DNA of 64,000 nt from Acidobacteriota bacterium (GTDB lineage: Bacteria; Acidobacteriota; Vicinamibacteria; Vicinamibacterales; UBA2999), in NCBI GenBank assembly GCA_021730945.1, contig JAKFYH010000030.1:1-64000 (forward strand), given 5' to 3'. The translations under genes were made by a program, and so were the position numbers. Numbering within the stretch: the stretch's first letter is position 1; every line of letters starts with the position of its first letter. Shown in pieces: positions 18,809 to 27,040 of the stretch. The notes beneath the pieces were generated by a model. That model did no database searches. It had not been told where the DNA came from and saw nothing but the letters and a program-made list of their open reading frames with translations.

Positions 18809-18847
18809 CTGTCATAGGACAGTATGACAGTTACGGCCGGCTGTCAA
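18809..18847 (-). promoter_or_regulatory. gntR-ABC operon promoter and operator
   Basis: Minus strand: -35 TTGACA (18847-18842), 17-bp spacer, -10 TACTGT (18824-18819). A perfect inverted repeat CTGTCATA-N6-TATGACAG (18809-18830) covers the -10 box and start region, the expected position for autorepression by the YtrA-type GntR protein. The -35 box overlaps the stop codon of the upstream DUF72 gene. Confidence 0.82.
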
Positions 18848-19872
18848 GCCCCGGCCGCGCGACGCCTGGCCGCCAGGCGCTGCGCCAGTGCCATGATCGT
18901 CAGCGGCGACGACCCTTCCGCCTTGTTGTTCACCAGCACCCACACCTTGCGGCCGCGCGTCAGGGCACGGTCGCTCAACTCGACCACGGCGTCCCGCATG
19001 GCCTCGTCTGGTTCGACGATCGCGTTGAATGGGTGGAAGCGCTCGCGTTGGTCCTGGTACCACGTCCCCGGCCGCAGCAGCAGCCGCACCACGGTGAACG
19101 GCAGGTCCTCGAGAGGGACGATGGCGGCCTGCGCGGAGGGCGGTGGCATCGCGCTCCAGTAGTTATAGGTGTGGGCCACGCGGTGGCGGGCCAGCACGGC
19201 GCGATAGGCCGGTGTCAGCAGCCGCCGGTCGCGCAGTTCAACGGCGTACTCGAAGTCACGTGGCAGGCGTTCGAGAAAGCTGTCGAGTCGCGCCAGAAAG
19301 TCCTCCGCTTCCAGCTTACGGTCGCGAGGAAACGGGGGGAACTCCAGGATGAACGGACCGGTATGGGCCGAGAAGGCCAGCGCGAAGGGCTCGAGCAGTT
19401 CGCTGATCAGGCGGCCGGCGGACAGGAAATCCGGATTGACCATGCCCGATCCTGGCGGGCCCAGGGTGAGGGCGGTCACGCCGGCCGGCGCCTTGGTGCA
19501 GCAGCGAAACCCGTCCGGCAGCTGATCGGCATAGCGCCGCAGGTCCTCGACAGGAATCGGCGCGTAGTAGCTGCGGTCGATGCCAACCGTTCTGAGGAGC
19601 GGATGGCGGGCGTACTCGCGCAGCCCGCCCTTGGCGATGGTGGACGAGGTGACGGCGCCCGAGTAGACGAGGCCTTTCCAGCCGGGGAAGCTCCAGGAAC
19701 TGGTGCCGAAGCGAATCTCGGGGGGCAGGCCGGCGGCGATGGCCGCCGCCTCGGCGTGCACCGCCGCCAAGGCAGCGACCGAAGGATCGTCTGGGGCCGG
19801 TGATGCCAACTCGAAGAGCGGTAGTTGATCGGTCACGTGGTGGGGTGCGGCGCCTACGTCCGACGGTCCCAT
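18844..19872 (-). CDS. DUF72 (YecE-like) family protein
   Basis: 342 residues. TIM-barrel DUF72 protein with the family block IRFGTSSWSFPGWKGLVYSG and the conserved EFPPFPRD segment; biochemical role is unknown, though the fold resembles endonuclease IV/xylose isomerase barrels. Starts at ATG 19872 inside the end of the DUF1003 gene (19-nt overlap), so translation is likely coupled. Confidence 0.85.
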   Translation of the reverse strand: MGPSDVGAAPHHVTDQLPLFELASPAPDDPSVAALAAVHAEAAAIAAGLPPEIRFGTSSWSFPGWKGLVYSGAVTSSTIAKGGLREYARHPLLRTVGIDRSYYAPIPVEDLRRYADQLPDGFRCCTKAPAGVTALTLGPPGSGMVNPDFLSAGRLISELLEPFALAFSAHTGPFILEFPPFPRDRKLEAEDFLARLDSFLERLPRDFEYAVELRDRRLLTPAYRAVLARHRVAHTYNYWSAMPPPSAQAAIVPLEDLPFTVVRLLLRPGTWYQDQRERFHPFNAIVEPDEAMRDAVVELSDRALTRGRKVWVLVNNKAEGSSPLTIMALAQRLAARRRAAGA

Positions 19873-20507
19873 GCGTCCAGTCGCTGTTGGAACGCGCCAA
19901 GCGCTGTTTGCTGTTGCTCAAGGGCCTGCGCCAAACGCGCCCATTCCTCATCGCGCAAGGCGTCGAGCTTCTGGTGCAGGGCGACGATTTCGAGTTCGGC
20001 CCGCACGTTGACGTCGTAATCGTTCTTCGCGTCGATCCGCTCGCGTGCTGCCTGGCGATTCTGGCTCATCATGATGATCGGTGCCTGCAAGGCAGCCAGG
20101 CAGGACAGCACCAGGTTCAGCAGGATGAAGGGGTAGGGATCGAACGGCCGTGCGTCTTCCCGGTTGACGGTCATCCAGATGATCATCATGGTGAAGAACA
20201 GCCCGATGAACGGCCAACTGCCGCCGAACCTGGCGACCTGATCGGCGACGCGCTCGCCGAGGGTGGTGCGCGAGTCGAACTCCTGGTTCGGATCCTTGGC
20301 TGAGGTCTGCCGGTTGAGCAGCCGATCGACCAGTACGCGCTCGCGCTGACTCAGCCGGGCGATCCGTTCCTCGAGCGTGCGCGCGAGGGAGGGTGCGTGG
20401 CCTTCGGTGTCAGCAACCGCGCTCCGGCTGCGCCAGCGTTGTAAACCGGCGCGTGCCCCCCAGCCCACGGCCAGGCCGGCAAGGGTTCCGAGCATCACAT
20501 CCAGCAC
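19854..20507 (-). CDS. DUF1003 membrane protein
   Basis: 217 residues. N-terminal hydrophobic segment, then the DUF1003 core with two transmembrane helices (GGSWPFIGLFFTMMIIWM and DPYPFILLNLVLSCLAALQ) and a C-terminal coiled-coil-rich cytoplasmic tail. Function unknown. GTG start at 20507 has a good GGAGGA Shine-Dalgarno. Lies between the LTA-synthase-like and DUF72 genes on the same strand. Confidence 0.82.
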   Translation of the reverse strand: MLDVMLGTLAGLAVGWGARAGLQRWRSRSAVADTEGHAPSLARTLEERIARLSQRERVLVDRLLNRQTSAKDPNQEFDSRTTLGERVADQVARFGGSWPFIGLFFTMMIIWMTVNREDARPFDPYPFILLNLVLSCLAALQAPIIMMSQNRQAARERIDAKNDYDVNVRAELEIVALHQKLDALRDEEWARLAQALEQQQTALGAFQQRLDAWDRRT

Positions 20508-20552
20508 AATTCCTCCTCCGGCGGCGGCGCCGGGTGGCCATCACGGGCGCCA

Positions 20553-22466
20553 TTACGGCAGTACGTATCGGCGTTCGAGATACAAGTGGTAGGCCGTCTG
20601 AAACGCCGCGGTCGTATCGGCGGCCAGCTCGCGCAGTGGGGCGGTCGTGCCGGGCACGTTGGCAAACACGTCGCTGTGGCGATCGGGCCTGGTGTAGAAC
20701 GTGCGGCTTTGGTGCAACCCCAGCACCACCAGCGCCGAATCGGTGAGCATCCCGATGCTGCGGTTGTGATTGACGAAGGCGCGGCCGCCCTCGTCTGGCA
20801 GGCCGAGCAGATCCTGCCCGAAGAACGGGGCGTCGTACTCGATGCCGGCCAGCGACAGCAAGGTCGGCGCCAGGTCGATCTGCGACACCAGGCGATCAAT
20901 CGTCACGCCCTGGTGGTCGGCGGCGGGCGAGAAGAACACCGCCGGTACCCGATAGCTGGTGACGGGAATCTCCTCGGCCCCGTAGACCCGCGAGCCGTGG
21001 TCGCCGACGACGAGCACCACGGTGTGGTCGAGCAGCCCTGCGGCCTTGGCTTGCGTCAGGTAGCGGCCAACGGCGTAGTCGGCGTAGAGCATGGCGCCGC
21101 GGCGATCCGATTTCTCCTCCGGCCAGCTCACCCGCCCGGGAGGCACGTCAAACGGCTTGTGATTCGAGCCGGTGATCGTCGCTGAAAACCAGCGCCGCCC
21201 GGCCGCGCGGGCCGCCTGCTGGCGCGCGATCATGTCGTCGAACACGAACTCGTCGGCCACGCCCCAGACGGTGCGGAACGCATCTGCTGGGTAGTCCGGC
21301 TGTTCCACGAACTCGGCAAAGCCGTTGGCGGTCATGAACGGCTTGACGTTGTCGAACAGGCCGTAGCCGCCGGTGAAGAACGTGGTCTGGTAGCCCTGGG
21401 CGGCGAGCACGCGCGCGATCGAGGCCACGTTCTCCGAGCGGTCGCGCTTGACCACGGAGTCGCCGGGCAGCGGCAGGAACGAACACAGGATGCCTTCCAT
21501 CCCGCGCACCGTACGATTGCCATTGGCGACCAGGCTGGTGAGGGCCATCCCGCTGCGGCTCCAGCGATCCAGTTCGGGGGTCACCGGGTCGTCGGTCGTC
21601 CCGCTAAAGCGGGCCGAGAAGATGCTGCCCAGGCTCTCTTCCATGATGATGACGATGTCCAGCGGGTTGCCGGCGGGGCGGCCGCGTGGCGTGAAGTGGC
21701 GGACCAGGCCCTTGGCCGCGTCACCCTGGCCGACCAGTCGGGCGGTGCGCGTCTCGGCCTCGGCCTCGGGCAGCATCGCGTAGTAGGCCTCGTAGTCGAG
21801 ATGCGACGTCAGGTAGGCGCGCACCAGTTGCGCCCAGCCGTTGAGGGAGAGTTCATCGGCGACGCGGCTGGCGCCGGTCGTGTACGGGGCCACGCTCCAC
21901 GCCAGCCACATGCCGGCGGCCAGCGCGGTCGCCGCCGCGGTGCCCGCGAGGCGATCGCGCCACGACCAGTCGTCAAACACCGGCGCCGTCCGCCGGGCGT
22001 TCCACCAGGTGAGAATCGCCGCCAGGCCGACGGCAATGCCGACGAACAATGGCACGTTGTAACTGGCGAAGATGTTGCCGAAGACCTCATCGGGATACAT
22101 GAGGTAGTCGAGCGCCAGGTGGTTGTAGCGCGCCGAGTACTCCTCGAAGAAGAACCACTCGACAAACAGGTTGAATGAGAGCACGAAGAACGTGACGGCC
22201 AGCAGCATGAGCCGCACCGAGGGCCGGCCCAGCCAACGCAGCCGGAACACCGAGATCAGGAAAATCAGCGGCAGCAGACTGGTGAGGCTCGCGAGCACGT
22301 CGAAGCCCGCGCCAATCACCAGGACGGCGATCAGCCGGCCGATGCCGATCGGTTCCTCGCGCAGCGTGGCGTAGAGCACCACCCGCAAGGCGCTCCAGAG
22401 CATGACCTGACAGACGAAGATGGTGGCAATCAATCGCCAGCGGCGCGAATAGCGGAGCAGGAACAT
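20553..22466 (-). CDS. LTA synthase/MdoB-like membrane sulfatase-fold phosphotransferase
   Basis: 637 residues. Five N-terminal transmembrane helices (to about residue 200) and a C-terminal extracytoplasmic sulfatase-fold domain: metal ligand EESLGSIF, putative catalytic Thr in GNRTVRGMEG, and the later VVGDHGSR metal-binding motif. The NRTVRGxE form resembles Gram-negative glycerol-phosphate or phosphoethanolamine transferases more than Gram-positive LtaS. ATG 22466 is preferred because MFLLRYSRRW begins the first membrane segment; the longer frame from 22505 adds 13 residues. Substrate unknown; periplasmic glycan or lipid modification is likely. Confidence 0.85.
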   Translation of the reverse strand: MFLLRYSRRWRLIATIFVCQVMLWSALRVVLYATLREEPIGIGRLIAVLVIGAGFDVLASLTSLLPLIFLISVFRLRWLGRPSVRLMLLAVTFFVLSFNLFVEWFFFEEYSARYNHLALDYLMYPDEVFGNIFASYNVPLFVGIAVGLAAILTWWNARRTAPVFDDWSWRDRLAGTAAATALAAGMWLAWSVAPYTTGASRVADELSLNGWAQLVRAYLTSHLDYEAYYAMLPEAEAETRTARLVGQGDAAKGLVRHFTPRGRPAGNPLDIVIIMEESLGSIFSARFSGTTDDPVTPELDRWSRSGMALTSLVANGNRTVRGMEGILCSFLPLPGDSVVKRDRSENVASIARVLAAQGYQTTFFTGGYGLFDNVKPFMTANGFAEFVEQPDYPADAFRTVWGVADEFVFDDMIARQQAARAAGRRWFSATITGSNHKPFDVPPGRVSWPEEKSDRRGAMLYADYAVGRYLTQAKAAGLLDHTVVLVVGDHGSRVYGAEEIPVTSYRVPAVFFSPAADHQGVTIDRLVSQIDLAPTLLSLAGIEYDAPFFGQDLLGLPDEGGRAFVNHNRSIGMLTDSALVVLGLHQSRTFYTRPDRHSDVFANVPGTTAPLRELAADTTAAFQTAYHLYLERRYVLP

Positions 22467-22564
22467 GCGTGCCCTAGGACAGGTGGTCGAACACACCGTG
22501 ATCATGACACTGGGAAGTAGCAGTGCCTAGTACCAATCCTGGCCAGGCGGGCACGTCCGCGACC

Positions 22565-22605
22565 AAGACCCAGGCCCCACGGCCCAGGACCCACAACCCA
22601 GGCCG
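22565..22605. repeat. CCCAGG(N)CC low-complexity repeat
   Basis: Several imperfect CCCAGGCC / CCCAGGACC copies in the divergent gap between the LTA-synthase-like gene and rsgA. Nothing else was recognised in this 180-bp gap apart from the rsgA -10 box. Confidence 0.5.
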
Positions 22606-22628
22606 GTGAAGCACCGTGTCGCTGGCGC

Positions 22629-22637
22629 TGCTATTCT
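22629..22637 (+). promoter_or_regulatory. Extended -10 box for leaderless rsgA
   Basis: TGCTATTCT is an extended -10 element; eight nt separate it from the GTG at 22646. No Shine-Dalgarno sequence precedes the GTG. Confidence 0.55.
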
Positions 22638-22645
22638 ACGGTCGC

Positions 22646-23722
22646 GTGAGCTTTGTGTTGTCAGACTTGGGATGGGACGCCGAGTGGGCGCGGGTGTTCG
22701 CGCCGCACGCCGCGGCCGGACTGGTGCCCGCACGGGTCGCCATCGAGTTCAACCACATCTATCGTCTCTACGCCGAGTCGGGCGAATTGCAGGCCCAGCA
22801 TGCCGGCCGGCTGCTCCACCAGGCGGAAGGGCGGCAGCACCTGTCGGCGGTGGGCGACTGGGTGGCGGCCCTGCCCACGCCGGGCGAGGCGGCGGCCACC
22901 ATTGAAGCGGTGTTGCCGCGGCGCAGCCGGTTCTCGCGCAAGGTCGCCGGCGAGACCACCGAAGAGCAGATCGTGGCCGCCAACATCGACACCGTGTTCC
23001 TGGTCATGGGCCTCGATGGGGACTACAACCCGCGCCGGCTCGAGCGCTACCTGCTGATGGCCCGCGAAAGCGGCGCGCGGGCGGTGATCCTGCTCAACAA
23101 GTCGGATGTCGCGGAGCAGTTGTCCGAGGACCTGGACGAGATTGCCGGCCTGGCCGCGGGAATCCCGGTGCACGCAATCAGCGCCAAGAGCCGGCATGGC
23201 CTCGACGTGATCGAGCGTCACCTGGGCCCCGGCCGCACCGGCGCCTTGCTGGGTTCGTCCGGCGTCGGCAAGTCCACCATCGTCAATGCGCTGATGGGCG
23301 ACGAAAAGTTGAAGACGAGCGAAGTGCGCGCCGGCGACTCGCGCGGGCGTCACACCACCCGTCACCGCCACCTCATCCTGCTCGGCAGCCGCGGCCTGTT
23401 GATTGACACACCCGGGATGCGGGAGCTGCAACTGTGGACCCAGTCGGAGTCGGCCGCCGAGACCTTCGAGGATGTCGAGGAGTTGGCCGGGCACTGCCAT
23501 TTCACCGACTGCCGGCATCGCGATGAGCCGCGCTGTGCGGTCAAGCAGGCGATCGCCGCCGGCACGCTGCCGGCCGGACGGCTCGACAGTTACTTGAAGC
23601 TTCAGGATGAAATGCGCAGCCTCGACGTGCGCAAGGACGCGCGGGCGCAGATCGACGAGAAACGCAAGATGAAGACCGTCAGCCAGTCGCTGAAAAAACT
23701 CTACAAGTCGCGCGACCGTTAG
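22646..23722 (+). CDS. rsgA: Ribosome small-subunit biogenesis GTPase RsgA
   Basis: 358 residues. Circularly permuted GTPase, shown by motif order: G4 LLNKSD, G5 ISAKS, then G1 GSSGVGKSTIVNALMG and G3 DTPGMREL, followed by the zinc knuckle CHFTDCRHRDEPRC. RsgA checks late 30S maturation. GTG 22646 is chosen over the earlier in-frame GTG (22616) because the latter lies upstream of the -10 box. The last stop codon overlaps the convergent ExeA-like gene (TTAG). Confidence 0.94.
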   Translation: MSFVLSDLGWDAEWARVFAPHAAAGLVPARVAIEFNHIYRLYAESGELQAQHAGRLLHQAEGRQHLSAVGDWVAALPTPGEAAATIEAVLPRRSRFSRKVAGETTEEQIVAANIDTVFLVMGLDGDYNPRRLERYLLMARESGARAVILLNKSDVAEQLSEDLDEIAGLAAGIPVHAISAKSRHGLDVIERHLGPGRTGALLGSSGVGKSTIVNALMGDEKLKTSEVRAGDSRGRHTTRHRHLILLGSRGLLIDTPGMRELQLWTQSESAAETFEDVEELAGHCHFTDCRHRDEPRCAVKQAIAAGTLPAGRLDSYLKLQDEMRSLDVRKDARAQIDEKRKMKTVSQSLKKLYKSRDR

Positions 23723-25077
23723 GGCACGACGCGACGGCTCTCGAGCTCGCCGGGAATCACGCGCGCCTCGTTCATGGTCGGGTCGAGCTTCTGGCGAATC
23801 GCGTCGGCGTCTTCGCGCGACGGATAGCGGCCGATCAGGAGCCGCCGGCGCACATCCCCCGGGGCCACTGTGACGTCGATTAGATAGGTGGGCAGCCGCT
23901 GGGCGCGCAGGGCCGTTTCGCGCACCTCCACCTCACGCAGCGATTCGAAGGTGCCGACCAGGACCGAGAACGACCCGGCCACGGGCGGTGGTGGGCCGAC
24001 CTCGAAGAGCCCCGCCGGCACGGCTAACGCCACCACCGGCACCGGCAGAAGCGGCACCGGCAGGCGCCGCGGCACCGGCATCTCGACGGCCTCCAGCAAG
24101 TCAAGCGGGTTGCCGACCAGGTAGAAGGTACCGCCGCCGAGCGCCAGGATCACCATCGCCGCCGCAATGAGCCAGCTGCGACCCGAGCGCCTGGCGGTGC
24201 CGGCCCCGCCGGTCGAGCGCTCGCCGCGAATCTTGCCCTTCGGCACCTCGAGGCCAATCTGGGCGGCGGCGCCGACCACCTGTTCCTCGGTGATGCGGTT
24301 GCTTTGCCCCTCGCAGGCCACCATCAACGCGCGATCGCACAGCAGGTTGATGCGGCGCGGCACGCCGTCCGACACCGCGTGGACGAGGTCGAAGGCCTTG
24401 GGCGTGAACGACACCGAGGTCGAGCCGCGCGCCACCCACAGCCGGTGGGTGACGTAGGCTTCCACTTCTTCCCGGGACAGCGCCTTCAGCGAACAGCGAA
24501 TGGAAATCCGCTGGTCGAGCTGGCGCAGCTCGCTCTTGTGCAGCACATCGAGCAGGTTGAGCTGGCCGACGATGACGATCTGCAGCAGTTTCTGGTCGTT
24601 GGTCTCGAGATTCGACAGGATGCGAATCTCCTCGAGCACGTCGGTCGACAGGTGCTGCGCTTCGTCGATAATCAGCACCGCGCTGCCGTGCAGCGGCACC
24701 AGCGAGAGCAGGAAGTCGTGAAGCGTGCGGATGAGCTCGTGCTTGCTGGCCGTGGCCAGGCGCCCGGTCTTGAGCGCGTCGCGTGACACCACGCCAAAAC
24801 TGAGCAGCACCTCGCGCAGCAGCTCCTCAACCGAGAGAAACGGATTGAGAATCAGCGCCGTGAAGGTGGTCTGATCGAATTGTTCGAGCAGGGTCCGGCA
24901 CAGCGTGGTCTTGCCGGTACCGATATCGCCGGTGAGGACAATGAAGCCCTCCTTGCGGCGGATGGCCTGCCACACCTGTTGCAGCGCGACGTCGTGGGAT
25001 TCGCTGCGGTACAAGAACCGCGGATCCGGCGTCAGGCTAAACGGCGGCTGAACAAACCTGTAGTACTCCTCGTACAT
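23719..25077 (-). CDS. ExeA/GspA-like AAA ATPase with C-terminal SPOR-like domain
   Basis: 452 residues. Order: MYEEYYRFVQPPFSLTPDPRFLY start typical of the ExeA family; Walker A TGDIGTGKTTLCR (about 45-57); Walker B LIIDEAQHL; AAA lid to about 280; one transmembrane helix (about 300-322); Pro-rich linker; and a SPOR-like C-terminus of about 75 residues (FSVLVGTFESLREVE ... RRRLLIGRYPSREDAD). ExeA proteins drive insertion of secretins through peptidoglycan, and SPOR domains bind denuded septal glycan. No type II secretion genes lie nearby. Confidence 0.85.
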   Translation of the reverse strand: MYEEYYRFVQPPFSLTPDPRFLYRSESHDVALQQVWQAIRRKEGFIVLTGDIGTGKTTLCRTLLEQFDQTTFTALILNPFLSVEELLREVLLSFGVVSRDALKTGRLATASKHELIRTLHDFLLSLVPLHGSAVLIIDEAQHLSTDVLEEIRILSNLETNDQKLLQIVIVGQLNLLDVLHKSELRQLDQRISIRCSLKALSREEVEAYVTHRLWVARGSTSVSFTPKAFDLVHAVSDGVPRRINLLCDRALMVACEGQSNRITEEQVVGAAAQIGLEVPKGKIRGERSTGGAGTARRSGRSWLIAAAMVILALGGGTFYLVGNPLDLLEAVEMPVPRRLPVPLLPVPVVALAVPAGLFEVGPPPPVAGSFSVLVGTFESLREVEVRETALRAQRLPTYLIDVTVAPGDVRRRLLIGRYPSREDADAIRQKLDPTMNEARVIPGELESRRVVP

Positions 25078-25161
25078 GCTGCTTGGTCAGGCAAGCCAAG
25101 CGAGGACGAAGGAGAAGAAGCCCGCTTGCCAGACACAGCATAACAGGAACGGACAGTTTCG

Positions 25162-25728
25162 TCACAGGTGGACGTTCTCGGTCAGGACCGCCGCCATTAC
25201 CGCGCCGGTGGTGTCCACCAGTTCACGCCGGACCTGAAAGCCCGCCTCCTGGGCGGCAATGGTCTCCCAACCCGAGGTGGCGACCGCCGAACTGGGTTGG
25301 CCAATGCGCTTGTACAGCGACACCAGGGTCTGCTCGCTGACCACGTTGGTATCGCCCATGACCTCCACGGCGTGTTGCAGTTCATGGCCGAGCGAGGCAA
25401 TGGCCTGGTTCGAGGTCTGGTCGGGGCTGATGGTGGCACGAAGATAGCGGTATGGCCCCGCCTGCGTCATCCACGTCAACTGGCCGGCCAGGCTTGCCTT
25501 GATGAAGGGACTGACCTGCACGTAGACAAAGACCTGGCTGGCTTCAATCTGATCCACGAGCGCGCGGAAGGTCGCCGAGCGGGCCATGCCGTCGCGCAGC
25601 AACTGCGCGCTGCGTGGATCTTGCGGCCGGATGCGCGGTCCGCCTTCGCGCGACTTGCCGGCTGGCGCAGCAATCAGGTTCGAGACCAGCAACGCCGAAC
25701 ACAGAACGACGCTCAGCAACCATCGCAT
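25162..25728 (-). CDS. Small secreted HExxH protein
   Basis: 188 residues from ATG 25728, which has GGAGG five nt upstream. Signal peptide to about residue 21. A zinc-peptidase motif HELQH (115-119) sits in a helix (IASLGHELQHAVEVMGD); Glu residues in ETIAAQEAGFQVRRE could supply the third ligand. The domain is too small for classical gluzincins and I do not recognise the family. Probably a minimal periplasmic metalloprotease or a protease-like binding protein. Upstream gap 25729-25877 contains only the promoter of the divergent cyclophilin gene. Confidence 0.7.
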   Translation of the reverse strand: MRWLLSVVLCSALLVSNLIAAPAGKSREGGPRIRPQDPRSAQLLRDGMARSATFRALVDQIEASQVFVYVQVSPFIKASLAGQLTWMTQAGPYRYLRATISPDQTSNQAIASLGHELQHAVEVMGDTNVVSEQTLVSLYKRIGQPSSAVATSGWETIAAQEAGFQVRRELVDTTGAVMAAVLTENVHL

Positions 25729-25865
25729 GATGTCCTCCCGCCCGTCACGTTCTCGCCAGTCGCCTCCGCCGGTTCGTACAGGTCGTGCAGCTTGGGAAGG
25801 TAGACGGGTCAGGCGGACCACCGGTTCGTCGCGCGCGCGAGTTTGCGGTGGTGAGCGGAGGGACG

Positions 25866-25871
25866 GATAAT
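25866..25871 (+). promoter_or_regulatory. -10 box GATAAT for leaderless cyclophilin gene
   Basis: GATAAT ends six nt before ATG 25878; a partial -35 TTGCGG (25843-25848) stands 17 bp upstream. No Shine-Dalgarno precedes the ATG. Confidence 0.65.
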
Positions 25872-25877
25872 GCGCGG

Positions 25878-26954
25878 ATGCTGTTGCGACGCGGATGGCT
25901 GTTGGCGGTGTGGTTGTTCGTCCCTGCGTGGGCCGGGGCCCAGCCCCGGCAGGCTGTGATCGACACCACCGCCGGCACGATCGTGCTCGACCTGCTGGCC
26001 GACCGCGCGCCCAATCACGTGGCGCTCTTCATCAAGACGGCGGAGTCGGGCGGTTACGACGGCACCACGTTCTTTCGGATGATCAAGTTCGGGATCATCC
26101 AGGGCGGTGATCCGGTCACGAAGGACCCGGCGGCGCGCGCGCGCTACGGCAGCGGCGGGCTGAACCTGCTCAAGCCGGAGCCCTCCGGCGAGAAGCAGAC
26201 GCGCGGCGCGGTATCGGCCACCGAGATCCCGGGCAGACCTGGCAGCGCCGGCACCCAGTTCTTCATTGCCGTGTCGGACCAGCCCGGCCTCGACGGCCGC
26301 TACACCATCTTCGCGCGGGTCAACGAGGGCATCCTGGTGGCGCAGAAGATCTCAGAGACGGCGGTCGATGAGGCCGGCCTGGCCGTCGATCGCATTGTCG
26401 TCAACAAAGTCACCATCCGCGACAAGCCGGCCGAGGTGCCCGAGCCGTTCTCGACTGAGCCGGTGGAGGAACTGGCGCGCTATCGCGCCGTGCTCGAGAC
26501 GTCGATGGGCACCATCACGCTGTCGTTTACCCCTGAGCAGGCGCCCAACCACGTGCGCAATTTCCTGCGACTGGCGCAGGCGGGCGTCTACGACGGCATG
26601 AGCTTTCACCGGGTCGTGAAGGGCTTCGTGATCCAGTCGGGGCACTTGCCGACCCGCTCGGAACCGCTCGGCGAGGGGCAGCAGAAATACGTGCGTCAAA
26701 TGAAGGCGGAGTTCAACGCTGAACCGCACGTGAAGGGCACTTTGTCCATGGCGCGCCTGGCGGAGCCCGATTCGGCCAGTGCTTCGTTCTTTATCGTCAC
26801 GGCAAGGGCGGAGGCGCTCGACGGCAAGTATTCCGCGTTCGGTCAGGTCGAGAGCGGCATCGAGGTTGTCGAGCAGATCGAGGGTGTGGCGGTCGACGGC
26901 GAGACACCGGTCGAGCGCGTCGAACTCAGACGGGTGACAGTGATCCGGCAGTAG
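25878..26954 (+). CDS. Secreted double-domain peptidyl-prolyl isomerase (cyclophilin)
   Basis: 358 residues. Signal peptide MLLRRGWLLAVWLFVPAWAGAQ, then two tandem cyclophilin domains: first with NHVALFIKTAESGGYDGTTFFRMI and GSAGTQFFIAVSD, second with NHVRNFLRLAQAGVYDGMSFHRVVKGFVIQSG and ASASFFIVT. It catalyses cis-trans proline isomerisation of exported proteins. The first domain is more divergent around the active-site Arg (FFRMIKFGIIQGG versus FHRVVKGFVIQSG). Start chosen at ATG 25878, which begins the signal peptide. Confidence 0.9.
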   Translation: MLLRRGWLLAVWLFVPAWAGAQPRQAVIDTTAGTIVLDLLADRAPNHVALFIKTAESGGYDGTTFFRMIKFGIIQGGDPVTKDPAARARYGSGGLNLLKPEPSGEKQTRGAVSATEIPGRPGSAGTQFFIAVSDQPGLDGRYTIFARVNEGILVAQKISETAVDEAGLAVDRIVVNKVTIRDKPAEVPEPFSTEPVEELARYRAVLETSMGTITLSFTPEQAPNHVRNFLRLAQAGVYDGMSFHRVVKGFVIQSGHLPTRSEPLGEGQQKYVRQMKAEFNAEPHVKGTLSMARLAEPDSASASFFIVTARAEALDGKYSAFGQVESGIEVVEQIEGVAVDGETPVERVELRRVTVIRQ

Positions 26955-26967
26955 ACACAGACTTGCG

Positions 26968-27024
26968 GGGCCACAGATGACACAGATTACGCGCGGCCCC
27001 GTGGATCCTCGTCATCTGTGGCCC
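26968..27024. terminator. Long inverted repeat between convergent genes
   Basis: GGGCCACAGATGAC (26968-26981) and GTCATCTGTGGCCC (27011-27024) are perfect 14-bp inverted arms around a 29-nt loop. The gap lies between the cyclophilin and dinB stop codons, so the structure can act as bidirectional terminator. Each arm is a copy of the CCACAGAT dispersed repeat. Confidence 0.6.
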
Positions 27025-27040
27025 TGTTGCACTGTGTTGG

